A stretch of 14,448 nucleotides of DNA. It comes from Desulfobacteraceae bacterium (lineage in GTDB: Bacteria > Desulfobacterota > Desulfobacteria > Desulfobacterales > Desulfosalsimonadaceae). Under the pieces are notes generated by a model, which did not search any database, was not told where the DNA came from, and worked only from the letters and a program-made list of their open reading frames with translations. Below are positions 6,620 through 14,113 of the stretch, piece by piece (within the stretch, counting starts at the first letter, position 1; each line of letters begins with the position of its first letter). The translations under genes and the position numbers were made by a program. The stretch covers positions 1 through 14,448 of the forward strand of contig JAGGYV010000325.1 in NCBI GenBank assembly GCA_021162325.1. Direction: 5' to 3'.

Positions 6620-9600
6620 TTACCATGTGTCAATGTTAGGCCGTTTCTTCCCTGTACGGGGAACCACCGGCGGCAGCGATCGCGCACCGCACGTGATCCA
6701 GCGTCGGGTATCTTTGGGATCAATCACATCGTCAATTTCCAGAAAAGATGCCATATTGATCGCTTTCCCATGATCATAGGCCATTTTCACCAGGGAATCA
6801 AACAGGTCTTTTTGTTCTTTGGCATTTTTTGCCGCATCCAGTTCTTTTTTAAACCCGAGACGGACAGCACCTTCCAGCCCCATACCGCCGAATTCACCGG
6901 TGGGCCAGGATACATTAAAGACCGGCCGATGATAGCCGCCGCCCACCATGGCCATGGCACCAAGCCCGTAACCTTTTCTCAGTATAATGGAGAACACCGG
7001 AATCGTGGCACCGGCCGCAGTCACGAACATGCGGGCAAAATGACGGACCTGGGCGCTCTTTTCCGCTTCCGGACCGACCATGAACCCCGGCGTGTCGGAC
7101 AGGGTAATCAAAGGGATGTCAAATGCGTCACACAGCTGGATAAACCGGGAGGCTTTGTCTGCTGCGTCCGCGTCAATGGCACCCCCAAGGTGCAGGGTGT
7201 TGTTTGCCATCAACCCGAATGCCGTTCCCTCGATCCGGATAAAGGCGGTAATAATTCCACTGCCGAATGCTTCGCGCAGTTCCAGAACGGAATCTGTGTC
7301 TGACAAAGAGGTAATCACGTTTCGGATATCATACGCTAAGAGTCGGTTTTCCGGAATGCACTGGCGCAGCTGCCGCTGGTCCGCACATTCCCATTCAGAT
7401 AGCGGCCCCTGAAAATAGGATAAATATTTTTTGGCGGTTTGAACCGCTTTGGCCTCATCTTCCACCACAATGTCGATCACGCCGTTGGTCGACTGAATGT
7501 CAACGGGCCCGATGTCTTCGGGACGGCATTTTCCCAGCCCGCCGCCTTCGATCATGGCCGGTCCGCCCATGCCGATATTGGAATTTTGCGTGGCAATAAT
7601 CACATCACTGCATCCCAGCAGGGTAGCGTTGCCGGCAAAGCACCGGCCCGACACAATGCCCACCAGCGGCACCAGGCCGCTGAGCCGGGCGTAACGGGTG
7701 AATGTATCCAGATCCAGGCCGGCGACTTTCAAATCCATGATATCCACATCCCCGGGCCGGCCGCCGCCGCCTTCGGCAAACAGCACCAGGGGGAGTCGCA
7801 ATTCTTCTGCAAGGCCCAGCATTCGGTCGGTTTTCATATGGTTGAATGCCCCCTGGGTGCCGGCCATGACTGTGTAGTCATAGGACATTACCATGCACCG
7901 GGATCGGTCTGCGTCAAACAATTCAGCATTCACACTGCCGATGCCTGTGATGAGACCGTCTGCCGGACTTTTTTTGATCAGGTCATCCAAAGATTTTCGC
8001 CGCCGCTGGGCAGCTACTGCCAGCGCGCCGTATTCAATGAAACTGTTCGGGTCCACAAGATCCGCTATATTTTCCCGGGCAGTGCGCTGAGCGGTTTTTC
8101 TACGTTTTTCAACCGCATCCGGCCGGGCTTCATCTTGTCCGATCCGATGGCGCTCAATCGCTGCTTCCAGGTCCGGGCGGATGTCGTCCGGGTTTTTTGA
8201 TTTTTCAGTGTCAATGGCTGAAATATCCATTGCCTTGGGTTCAATGAAAAGGATGGCCTGACCCTTGACCAGCGTGTCCCCTTCGCCGGCACATATCATG
8301 CGGACAATGCCGCTGATGTGGGCTTCAACGATGTGATGCATTTTCATGGCTTCCATAACCGCAATAGACTGGCCCTGGTGCACCAGATCTCCTTCGCTTA
8401 CTGAAAGGCTGACAATGGTTCCCAGCATAGGGGCATGCACGACGTGTGTGTTTTCAGGCCCCTTGGTTTCCATGATAGAATTTTCTTCAGCGCCGGATGG
8501 CGTCGCGGGGTTACAAAATAACGTCGTGTGGCCGTCATTGGTCGGGTGAGTGAGTTCTTTAATATGATCTTCTACAAATCGGGTGGTTACTTTGTTTGTT
8601 TTAACATCCGGATGTATGAGAAGATTCTGCAGCAGGGAAATGTTGGTTTTAACTCCGTTGATTTGAAACTCGCGCAATGCCCGGGATGCTTTTTTAAGGA
8701 CGTCGGCATAATTTGAAGAGCGTGAACAGCAGATCAGTTTGGCCAGCAATGAATCAAAGGCCGGGCAGGTGACATATCCCGGATACCCGAAGGTGTCCAC
8801 GCGAACCCCGGGGCCCAGGGGCGGGCTGAATGCGGTGAGTGTGCCGCAAGATGGCCGGATATCACCGTTTTTATCAATCTCTTCCATGTTGATGCGGAGT
8901 TGTACGGCAAAACCTGTCGGCGGTTTGATTTGCTTCTGCAGCAGCCCCAAATCAGAAAGGGATTTTCCGAAACCAATTTGAATTTGTGCTTTTACCAGGT
9001 CAATGCCGGTTATTTCCTCGGTCACCGTATGCTCTACCTGGAGGCGCGGGTTGACTTCCAGAAAGGTAAAAGCGTTTAAGCCTGTTCCAGCATCAGCGTC
9101 TACTAAAAATTCGACGGTGGCCAGCCCTTTGTATTTTGTTTCTTTGGCCAAACTGCCGGCAGCATCGGTTAGCTGGTCTCGAAGGTTCTGACCAATGGAA
9201 GGGCTGGGGGCAATTTCCATGATTTTCTGGTTTTTTCGCTGTATGGTGCACTCCCGTTCCCAGAGGTGACAGACATCTTTGGTTCCGTCACCCACAATTT
9301 GTACCTCAATGTGTCGGGCTCTGGTGATCAGCCTTTCTGCATAAACGTCTTGCTTGCCGAATGCAGCAAGGGCTTCGGACTGACACAGATGATACGCTTC
9401 GTCCATATCTTTAAAGCGAAAAACCGGGCGCATGCCCCGGCCGCCGCCACCGGCAATCGCTTTGATCATGATGGCCGCTTTGTCACCGAGAGATGTGAAA
9501 AAATTTTTGGCCTGAGCAAGGCTGGTCACGCCGGTGGTTGCGGGAAGTATCGGGAGCCCGCATTTTTTGGCCAGATTCCGCGCCCGCACTTTATCCCCAA

Positions 9601-9937
9601 ACAGCGCAAGGGTATCTGCGGAGGGGCCGATAAAAAGGATGCCTTCTGATTCGCATCGCCGGGCAAAGTCCGCATTTTCTGCCAGAAAGCCGTAGCCGGG
9701 ATGGATGGCAACGCAATCGAATTTTTTGGCTGCTGCAACCATTGCGTCAATGTTTAAATAGGCAGCAACGCCTTTTTGGGGCAGGGCTTCGCTTTCATCA
9801 GCCAGTCGGCAATGAAGGGATGCCGTGTCATCTTCTGAATATACCGCAACCGTGGGAATGTTTAATTCGGCAGCAGCCCGCAGGATGCGCACCGCGATCT
9901 CCCCCCTGTTTGCCACCAGGATTTTTCTTTTCATCAT
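6620..9937 (-). CDS. Single-chain biotin-dependent acyl-CoA carboxylase (BC-BCCP-CT)
   Basis: A 1105-residue fusion of the three parts of a biotin-dependent acyl-CoA carboxylase. Residues 1-465 are biotin carboxylase, with the ATP-grasp GGGGRGM loop (163-169) and EVNPRLQVEHTVTE (294-307). Residues about 498-567 are the biotinyl carrier, with the biotin-accepting K532 in EAMKM. Residues about 585-1105 are the carboxyltransferase, with EGGGGRPGD (722-730) and LGGAIDADAADKA (917-929) contributing the two oxyanion regions. The order and length match the single-chain long-chain acyl-CoA carboxylases (LCC); acetyl-, propionyl- or longer acyl-CoA are all possible substrates. AAGGGG (9945-9950) lies seven bases before the ATG; a second ATG follows at once. 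Upstream, 440 bases without genes separate it from the SDR gene, so it may have its own promoter. The patatin gene follows 4 bases after its stop. Confidence 0.93.
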   Translation of the reverse strand: MMKRKILVANRGEIAVRILRAAAELNIPTVAVYSEDDTASLHCRLADESEALPQKGVAAYLNIDAMVAAAKKFDCVAIHPGYGFLAENADFARRCESEGILFIGPSADTLALFGDKVRARNLAKKCGLPILPATTGVTSLAQAKNFFTSLGDKAAIMIKAIAGGGGRGMRPVFRFKDMDEAYHLCQSEALAAFGKQDVYAERLITRARHIEVQIVGDGTKDVCHLWERECTIQRKNQKIMEIAPSPSIGQNLRDQLTDAAGSLAKETKYKGLATVEFLVDADAGTGLNAFTFLEVNPRLQVEHTVTEEITGIDLVKAQIQIGFGKSLSDLGLLQKQIKPPTGFAVQLRINMEEIDKNGDIRPSCGTLTAFSPPLGPGVRVDTFGYPGYVTCPAFDSLLAKLICCSRSSNYADVLKKASRALREFQINGVKTNISLLQNLLIHPDVKTNKVTTRFVEDHIKELTHPTNDGHTTLFCNPATPSGAEENSIMETKGPENTHVVHAPMLGTIVSLSVSEGDLVHQGQSIAVMEAMKMHHIVEAHISGIVRMICAGEGDTLVKGQAILFIEPKAMDISAIDTEKSKNPDDIRPDLEAAIERHRIGQDEARPDAVEKRRKTAQRTARENIADLVDPNSFIEYGALAVAAQRRRKSLDDLIKKSPADGLITGIGSVNAELFDADRSRCMVMSYDYTVMAGTQGAFNHMKTDRMLGLAEELRLPLVLFAEGGGGRPGDVDIMDLKVAGLDLDTFTRYARLSGLVPLVGIVSGRCFAGNATLLGCSDVIIATQNSNIGMGGPAMIEGGGLGKCRPEDIGPVDIQSTNGVIDIVVEDEAKAVQTAKKYLSYFQGPLSEWECADQRQLRQCIPENRLLAYDIRNVITSLSDTDSVLELREAFGSGIITAFIRIEGTAFGLMANNTLHLGGAIDADAADKASRFIQLCDAFDIPLITLSDTPGFMVGPEAEKSAQVRHFARMFVTAAGATIPVFSIILRKGYGLGAMAMVGGGYHRPVFNVSWPTGEFGGMGLEGAVRLGFKKELDAAKNAKEQKDLFDSLVKMAYDHGKAINMASFLEIDDVIDPKDTRRWITCGARSLPPVVPRTGKKRPNIDTW

Positions 9938-9982
9938 GGTTTTGCCCCTTTTTTGTATTATCGTTGAAAAGAGTATACGACA

Positions 9983-10061
9983 CTGGATTCCCGCCTTTGC
10001 GGGAATGACGATTTATGTAAAATGGCTTTCGCTCGTCATTCCCGCGAAGGCGGGAATCCAG
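9983..10061. repeat. Nested palindromic repeat upstream of the carboxylase
   Basis: Two 28-base arms (9983-10010 and 10034-10061) are inverted copies with one difference, separated by 23 bases. Each arm is itself nearly palindromic around ATTCCCGCC...GCGGGAAT. This core is like the dRS3-type repeats described in Neisseria and like common repeats in many proteobacteria. It lies 46 bases upstream of the carboxylase ATG, in its leader or promoter region. Confidence 0.85.
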
Positions 10062-10253
10062 AAAATGAGTTTCAATGCCAAAACTTCAAAATGATCAATT
10101 TAAACGGGGTAGATACCCAGGTTATATTTTTTGCTGCAAAGCGACATCTGTTTTTTACCGTCTTAAGCCTTAATTTCTGTCTCCGGTCCCCTATACCAAT
10201 GCCGGATTACGCGGTGACCCGCTAATCCAGCCTACTTTTTTTCCGCTCATGAA
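10062..10253. other. Gene-free stretch with one REP-like hairpin
   Basis: No credible gene. Bases 10201-10231 form a hairpin (GGATTA-C-GCGG, loop TGAC, CCGC-TAATCC) sharing the GCCGGATTA/TAATCC core of the terminator at 2594-2623; a run of seven T follows at 10236-10242 on the + strand. Confidence 0.55.
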
Positions 10254-10379
10254 AACCCGGATTTTTCACAAGCCTGATTCGTTCATTTGCAAGGCATAAG
10301 GGGTTTAGCTGTAGTAGTTTACCGCGAACCGCTTATAACAAAGCAAATGGGCGAATCAGGCTTGGGTTTGGCTCGGGTT
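10254..10379. repeat. Inverted-repeat element ending in the SDR stop codon
   Basis: Arms of 22 bases (10269-10290 and 10343-10364) match with two differences, and outer AACCCG (10254-10259) pairs with CGGGTT (10374-10379). The right end overlaps the first two bases (on +) of the SDR stop codon at 10378-10380. No gene lies inside. Confidence 0.75.
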
Positions 10380-11136
10380 AAACCAGATATCCCCCGTCAC
10401 AGGTAATGCATGTCCCGGTGGTAAAAGATGCGGCATCAGATACCAAATACAATACGGCCCCGACCATTTCCTCCGGTTCGGCATGGCGGCCCATAGGGAT
10501 CTGTGCGATGACATGTTTATATATTTCATCCTGCTGCATGAGGGCGGCGGAAAATTTTGTGTCCGTAAATCCTGGCAGCAGGGCGTTAACCCGGATTTTA
10601 TGCGGCGCCAGTTCCCTGGCATAGGCCTGGGTCATGGTGATCAGTGCGCCTTTGGTGACTGAATAAATCCCCTGAAACGGGGCCGGTCTGATTGCGTTGA
10701 CTGATGATACATTGACAATGGCACCGCTGCCGGCCGCCTGCATCAGGGGGATGGCATTCTGGATCATGAAAAAAGGCCCTTTTAAATTGACGTCAAAGGT
10801 TTTGTCCCAGGCGTTTTGATCGACACCGGCCATGGCCCCAAAATACGGATTGGTCGCCGCGTTGTTAACAAGGATATCCAGGCGGCCAAAGGTTTTTTCA
10901 ATAAATTCATAAAGCGCTTTGATGGCATTGAGGTCTCCCATGTGACAGGCCACCGGGTGTGCTTTGCCGCCTTTTTTTGTAATGGCGTCTGCTACTTCGG
11001 TTAAAGCCTCTATCTTTCGGCTGACCAGCACGACTTCGGCGCCGTATTCGGCAAACGTTTCGGCGATTGAGCGGCCGATACCGCGGCTGGCACCGGTGAT
11101 AAGGGCAATTTTTCCTTTTAAATCAAATGATAACAT
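10378..11136 (-). CDS. SDR family oxidoreductase
   Basis: A 252-residue classical short-chain dehydrogenase/reductase. The nucleotide-binding motif TGASRGIG is at 14-21, NNAA at 91-94, catalytic Ser145, Tyr158 and Lys162 (YSVTK), and the C-terminus ends DGGYLV, as usual in this group. It probably interconverts a hydroxyacyl-CoA or related alcohol and its ketone with NAD(P)H; R18 in the glycine motif does not settle the cofactor. The start at 11134-11136 is chosen because AGGA lies eight bases upstream and because the longer frame (to 11289) translates a CACAGAG-type repeat into a Cys/Leu-rich stretch. It lies between the acyl-CoA dehydrogenase and the carboxylase. SDRs of this type commonly accompany ACAD10/11-like dehydrogenases. 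Confidence 0.9.
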   Translation of the reverse strand: MLSFDLKGKIALITGASRGIGRSIAETFAEYGAEVVLVSRKIEALTEVADAITKKGGKAHPVACHMGDLNAIKALYEFIEKTFGRLDILVNNAATNPYFGAMAGVDQNAWDKTFDVNLKGPFFMIQNAIPLMQAAGSGAIVNVSSVNAIRPAPFQGIYSVTKGALITMTQAYARELAPHKIRVNALLPGFTDTKFSAALMQQDEIYKHVIAQIPMGRHAEPEEMVGAVLYLVSDAASFTTGTCITCDGGYLV

Positions 11137-11177
11137 GTGTTTTATCCTTTTTGAATTATTGTGGGAATAATTTTTTT

Positions 11178-11255
11178 TACCACAGAGGGCACAGAGAACA
11201 CAGAGCAATGTTTTTATGAAATTCGTCTCTGCTATCTCTGTGATCTTGTGGTTAA
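11178..11255. repeat. CACAGAG-type inverted repeat
   Basis: Bases about 11178-11205 carry three 9-base units ending CACAGAG, and 11225-11255 hold a diverged inverse copy (rc begins TTAACCACAAGATCACAGAG). It lies in the SDR leader, 41 bases upstream of the SDR start codon. Such repeats are widespread in environmental bacterial genomes. Confidence 0.65.
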
Positions 11256-11312
11256 ATTTCAGTCGGCCGGGTTTCTTACTCGGCACCAAAATTTACAAAT
11301 TGATATTTTTCA

Positions 11313-11338
11313 TAAGTCGGAATTGGAATTCCGACTTA
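11313..11338. repeat. Perfect 12-bp palindrome
   Basis: TAAGTCGGAATT (11313-11324), GG, AATTCCGACTTA (11327-11338). The stem is perfect. It lies between the acyl-CoA dehydrogenase stop (11380) and the SDR start. No T-run follows, so a terminator is not indicated; it could be an operator, a processing site or a short dispersed repeat. Confidence 0.6.
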
Positions 11339-11379
11339 CGATGACAAACAAGATGCGTCAGTTCAGAGTTGATGAGACA

Positions 11380-12570
11380 CTAATATCCTTTTAAAATTTG
11401 TTTTGCCACGGATACCTTGTGCACTTCATCTGCCCCATCATAGATGCGGGCCGCGCGTTCGTGACGGAAAAAGAATGCCAGGATGGTGTCATCGGTCATG
11501 CCCAGCCCCCCGTAAACCTGAAGTGCCTTGTCAATGACCATCTGCATGACATTGGCCACCTTGAATTTGATCAATGAGATATCTTTGCGGGCCGCTTTGG
11601 CGCCTTCATTGTGAATCCGCCAAGCCGCGTGCAGGACCATCAGACGGGCAGCCTGAATTTCAGCCGCGCATTCCGCGATCCAGGACTGGATGATCTGCCG
11701 GGTGGCCAGGGTCCGGCCGTCCGGGGAAATGACACGTTCCTGGGCACGGGTGCACATGAGATCAAACGCCCGGTTGCAGATGCCGATCCATCTCATGCAG
11801 TGGTGGATGCGCCCCGGTCCCAGTCGTTCCTGGGCAAGGACAAATCCCTGGCCTTCTTCACCGATGAGATTTTTTTGCGGCACCCGGCAGTTCTGGTAGA
11901 GGATTTCTGCGTGGCTGAAATATCCTTCCCCGGCATGCCCCATGACCGGGATGTTGCGGACCAGGTTAAAACCCGGTGTGTCGCACGGCACAATGATCAT
12001 GCTGGCCTGGAGATACGGGTGGGCTTCCGGGTTGGTTTTGGCCATGACAATGGCAAACTCCGCGCCGTCTGCGGATGTTGTGTACCATTTCTGTCCGTTG
12101 ATGACATAGTCATCCCCGTCTTTAACCGCCGTAGTGTCCATCATCAACGGATTGGAGCCCGCCAGCTCCACTTCGGTCATGGAAAAACAGCTGCGGATGT
12201 CGCCAGCCACCAGGGGAAGGAGGCAGGTTTTTTTCTGCTCTTCGTTTCCAAACATTTCCAGCAGTTCAATGTTGCCCACATCCGGGGCCTGGCACCAGAA
12301 AACAAAATGCCCCAGCGGAGTTCGTCCTAAGGCTTCAGACACCAGGGCGTGTTCCATGAGATTTAATCCTGCACCACCCAGTTTTTTTGGATAACAGGGG
12401 CCCCAGAGTTCCATTTGTTTGACTTTTTTTTGCTTTTCTTTAATTATCGGCATCATCTCTTCTGCGGATTGTGTCAGAAAAGCCGGTTCTAAGGGAATCA
12501 GCTCTTTATCCACAAACTCATTGACCATCTCTAAAATGACCTTCATTTTTTCCGTTACGGTAAAATCCAT
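11380..12570 (-). CDS. Acyl-CoA dehydrogenase, ACAD10/11-like
   Basis: A 396-residue FAD-dependent acyl-CoA dehydrogenase of normal length. FAD- and substrate-binding segments are CFSMTEVELAGSNP (128-141) and KWYTTSA (161-167); QVYGGLGMTDD (351-361) is the usual C-terminal helix region. The segment GPGRIHHCMR (251-260) is characteristic of the ACAD10/ACAD11/LvaC branch. Where medium-chain enzymes carry the catalytic Glu of YEG, this protein has YDGADEVH with Asp378, also a feature of that branch. Members act on 4-phosphoacyl-CoA in hydroxy-acid breakdown, working with a kinase and an SDR; the SDR is the next gene, but no kinase is in the window. Ordinary acyl-CoA oxidation is the alternative. 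GGAGG lies five bases before the ATG. It starts 41 bases after the phosphatase gene. Confidence 0.92.
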   Translation of the reverse strand: MDFTVTEKMKVILEMVNEFVDKELIPLEPAFLTQSAEEMMPIIKEKQKKVKQMELWGPCYPKKLGGAGLNLMEHALVSEALGRTPLGHFVFWCQAPDVGNIELLEMFGNEEQKKTCLLPLVAGDIRSCFSMTEVELAGSNPLMMDTTAVKDGDDYVINGQKWYTTSADGAEFAIVMAKTNPEAHPYLQASMIIVPCDTPGFNLVRNIPVMGHAGEGYFSHAEILYQNCRVPQKNLIGEEGQGFVLAQERLGPGRIHHCMRWIGICNRAFDLMCTRAQERVISPDGRTLATRQIIQSWIAECAAEIQAARLMVLHAAWRIHNEGAKAARKDISLIKFKVANVMQMVIDKALQVYGGLGMTDDTILAFFFRHERAARIYDGADEVHKVSVAKQILKGY

Positions 12571-12611
12571 TATATCCTCCTTATTAAATTGGGGTAAATT
12601 GTATTTTTAAA

Positions 12612-13322
12612 TTATCGATAAGTGATAAGCCTGGAATTTTTCTTAAGCGCCAAATGGGTTACATCATTAAACCCGGACAGCATCAGGCGGTTGTTGCTGT
12701 ATTTTAAACGGGTGACAGATGCATTTATAATTTGCCAGGTTAGCTGTAATGTATTTTCATCAGAGAGGCTTAAGGCTTTTTGAACACATACGGAGATCGG
12801 TCCGCCGGAAGTAAAAACAGCTATTTTTTTCCCCGTACCCTCTGCGGCCATGATTTCGTTTAGACCGGCGCGCACCCGTTCGGAATAGGTTGTCCATGTT
12901 TCAATATTTTTTTTTAGAGCTTCACTGTTTATCCATTCTCTCATGATTTTTTCATACACCATCTGAAAAGATCGCTTGTCGGTAAGCATCATTGTGACCT
13001 CAGCTTCAAACGCCGGTTTTTCCCGGATCATTTCAGGAATCAGGGTTTTTAAAATATTTTCTGAATCATATTCATTAAAAGCATCTTTTTTATGAACGAA
13101 AGGCATTTTTCCCCCCGACGCGGCCAGGGTATCAAGATAAGCGGCCAGGGTTTGTTCATGGCGGAGCAGGCTGCCGGAATAAATCGTGTCAAATTCAAGT
13201 CCCAGATTATGAAAATGATCCGCTAATATTTTGGATTGCTGCCGGCCCAAATCCGAAAGACAGTCATAATCGGCTTTACCGAATGAGGCCTGAGCATGGC
13301 GAATTAAATAAAGGGTACTCAT
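12612..13322 (-). CDS. Histidine phosphatase family protein (PGAM-like)
   Basis: A 236-residue protein of the histidine phosphatase superfamily. The N-terminal RHA motif is R8-H9-A10 (LIRHAQ), followed by LSDLGRQQ (22-29), SGSLLRHEQT (49-58) and an acidic FNEYD (82-86, E84). The second catalytic His normally found in a SHGG motif is replaced: the segment reads FTSGGPIS (170-177), with Ser172 at the His position. It may therefore have altered activity; the substrate is unknown. Two start codons compete: ATG at 13329-13331 has AGGAG directly against it, whereas ATG at 13320-13322 has AGGAG (13332-13336) nine bases away and gives the usual MSTLYLIRHA start, so the latter is chosen. It is first in the acyl-CoA cluster, behind a promoter and operator. 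Confidence 0.88.
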   Translation of the reverse strand: MSTLYLIRHAQASFGKADYDCLSDLGRQQSKILADHFHNLGLEFDTIYSGSLLRHEQTLAAYLDTLAASGGKMPFVHKKDAFNEYDSENILKTLIPEMIREKPAFEAEVTMMLTDKRSFQMVYEKIMREWINSEALKKNIETWTTYSERVRAGLNEIMAAEGTGKKIAVFTSGGPISVCVQKALSLSDENTLQLTWQIINASVTRLKYSNNRLMLSGFNDVTHLALKKNSRLITYR

Positions 13323-13348
13323 ATTTTTCATCTCCTGTGTTTTGTATA

Positions 13349-13377
13349 GGAATAAAAGAGTTTGAAATCTTTGTCAA
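13349..13377 (-). promoter_or_regulatory. Promoter of the acyl-CoA cluster
   Basis: On the - strand a perfect -35 TTGACA (13372-13377) is followed after 17 bases by TATTCC (13349-13354), which keeps TAT of the -10 consensus. The phosphatase gene's ribosome site (AGGAG, 13332-13336) comes just downstream. The -35 is strong, the -10 weak. Confidence 0.55.
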
Positions 13378-13388
13378 TAAAAAAATAG

Positions 13389-13402
13389 AACGAGCGCTCG
13401 TT
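13389..13402. promoter_or_regulatory. Perfect 14-bp palindromic operator, TetR-type
   Basis: AACGAGCGCTCGTT is a perfect palindrome 11 bases upstream of the -35 element. Its form, with a CGAGCGCTCG core, is like operators of TetR-family regulators of fatty-acid and acyl-CoA genes. No regulator gene is in the window, so the binding protein is inferred. Confidence 0.6.
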
Positions 13403-13463
13403 TTTTATTGGCTGGTTCTTCGTATGGGGTAACAACACAGCAAATGAAAAATTTTTGATGGCT

Positions 13464-13613
13464 TCGTAAAAAGTCCAAATTCTTTGTTGCGCTGCATCCT
13501 TCGTTTTTTCATAGTACGTTAAGTACGAATCATCACTCAGGATTTGCGCGCCTCGCCAATTTTAAGATTTGGTGGAACTTTTTTCTTTGCCATCGAAATC
13601 CGACTTTTTACGA
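13464..13613. repeat. MITE-like element with TCGTAAAAAGTC ends
   Basis: Perfect 12-bp inverted ends TCGTAAAAAGTC (13464-13475) and GACTTTTTACGA (13602-13613) bound a 150-bp non-coding segment. The interior has further weak symmetry: GTAC repeated around 13515-13525 and GCGCTGCATCCT against AGGATTTGCGCG. It lies between the hpf terminator and the acyl-CoA cluster operator. Confidence 0.8.
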
Positions 13614-13631
13614 GAGTGTCTTAATTGGCAT

Positions 13632-13671
13632 AAAAAAAACCTGCGCATGTGTATAAACCTGCGCAGGTTTT
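13632..13671 (-). terminator. Terminator of hpf
   Basis: Arms AAAACCTGCGCA (13636-13647) and TGCGCAGGTTTT (13660-13671) form a perfect 12-bp stem with a 12-base loop. On the - strand it is followed by a run of eight U (A-run at 13632-13639 on +). It begins 32 bases past the hpf stop. A weaker T-rich tail (13675-13680) could let it act on the + strand too. Confidence 0.85.
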
Positions 13672-13703
13672 AATTTTTTAAAATAAGATGTTATTCAAGT
13701 GAT

Positions 13704-14087
13704 TTAGATAGAGTCTTCTTCCATTTCCGGTTCAAGTATTTCCGGTGGGATTTTGGCATGCGCTCTTTGTTTTTGCTTCAGTTTTTTAAGCTGGCGACCG
13801 ATTGTTTTAAATGCATCGGTAATCACTGTCCGAAGGGTGTCTCCGGTTTCCTGTTCACTGGATTTCTGGTGAACCACCAGTTCTTTTCCGGGTGGGACCC
13901 GCAGGCTGATACGGACATGAAATTGTTTGACGGAACGTTTACTTTCCTGGTCCTGCTCAAGAGAAATTCGGCAGGAAACAATCCCATCGTGAAAGTCGTT
14001 GAGTTTTTCGGCTTTGTCATGAATCAGTTGTTCAATGCCATCGCGTTTTGCTACATTACGATACGTAATTTCAATCGGAACTCTCAT
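13704..14087 (-). CDS. hpf: Ribosome hibernation-promoting factor, short HPF/RaiA family
   Basis: A 127-residue protein of the HPF/RaiA (sigma-54 modulation) family, which binds the 30S decoding centre and stops translation in starved or stationary cells. It shows the usual pattern: VPIEITYRNV strand, a helix (residues 17-31, IEQLIHDKAEKLN), an ISLEQD strand, then a long helix with basic KTIGRQLKKLKQKQR (94-108). The tail is acidic (EPEMEEDSI). Its length excludes the C-terminal dimerisation domain of long HPF. AAGGTGG (14092-14098) lies four bases upstream of the ATG. It is followed by its own terminator, so it is a separate transcription unit from the acyl-CoA cluster. The rpoN gene often next to hpf is not in the window. 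Confidence 0.85.
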   Translation of the reverse strand: MRVPIEITYRNVAKRDGIEQLIHDKAEKLNDFHDGIVSCRISLEQDQESKRSVKQFHVRISLRVPPGKELVVHQKSSEQETGDTLRTVITDAFKTIGRQLKKLKQKQRAHAKIPPEILEPEMEEDSI

Positions 14088-14113
14088 GATACCACCTTTC
14101 TTTTTTAAAAAAG

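Noticed and set aside
6616..6723. N-terminal extension of the patatin gene
   Set aside because: It overlaps the end of the carboxylase gene in another frame and precedes the conserved start; a coupled ATG at 6615 fits better.
6770..7303. A 177-codon open frame on the + strand
   Set aside because: It is antisense to the carboxyltransferase part of the carboxylase and lacks any domain signal.
7439..8200. A 253-codon open frame on the + strand
   Set aside because: It lies wholly antisense to the carboxylase gene, whose domains are clear; it has no recognisable domain and is a shadow frame.
11137..11289. N-terminal extension of the SDR gene
   Set aside because: The translated extension runs through the CACAGAG repeat (Cys/Leu-rich), and a good ribosome site precedes the internal ATG at 11136.
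11611..12330. A 239-codon open frame on the + strand
   Set aside because: It is antisense to the acyl-CoA dehydrogenase and shows no conserved motif.
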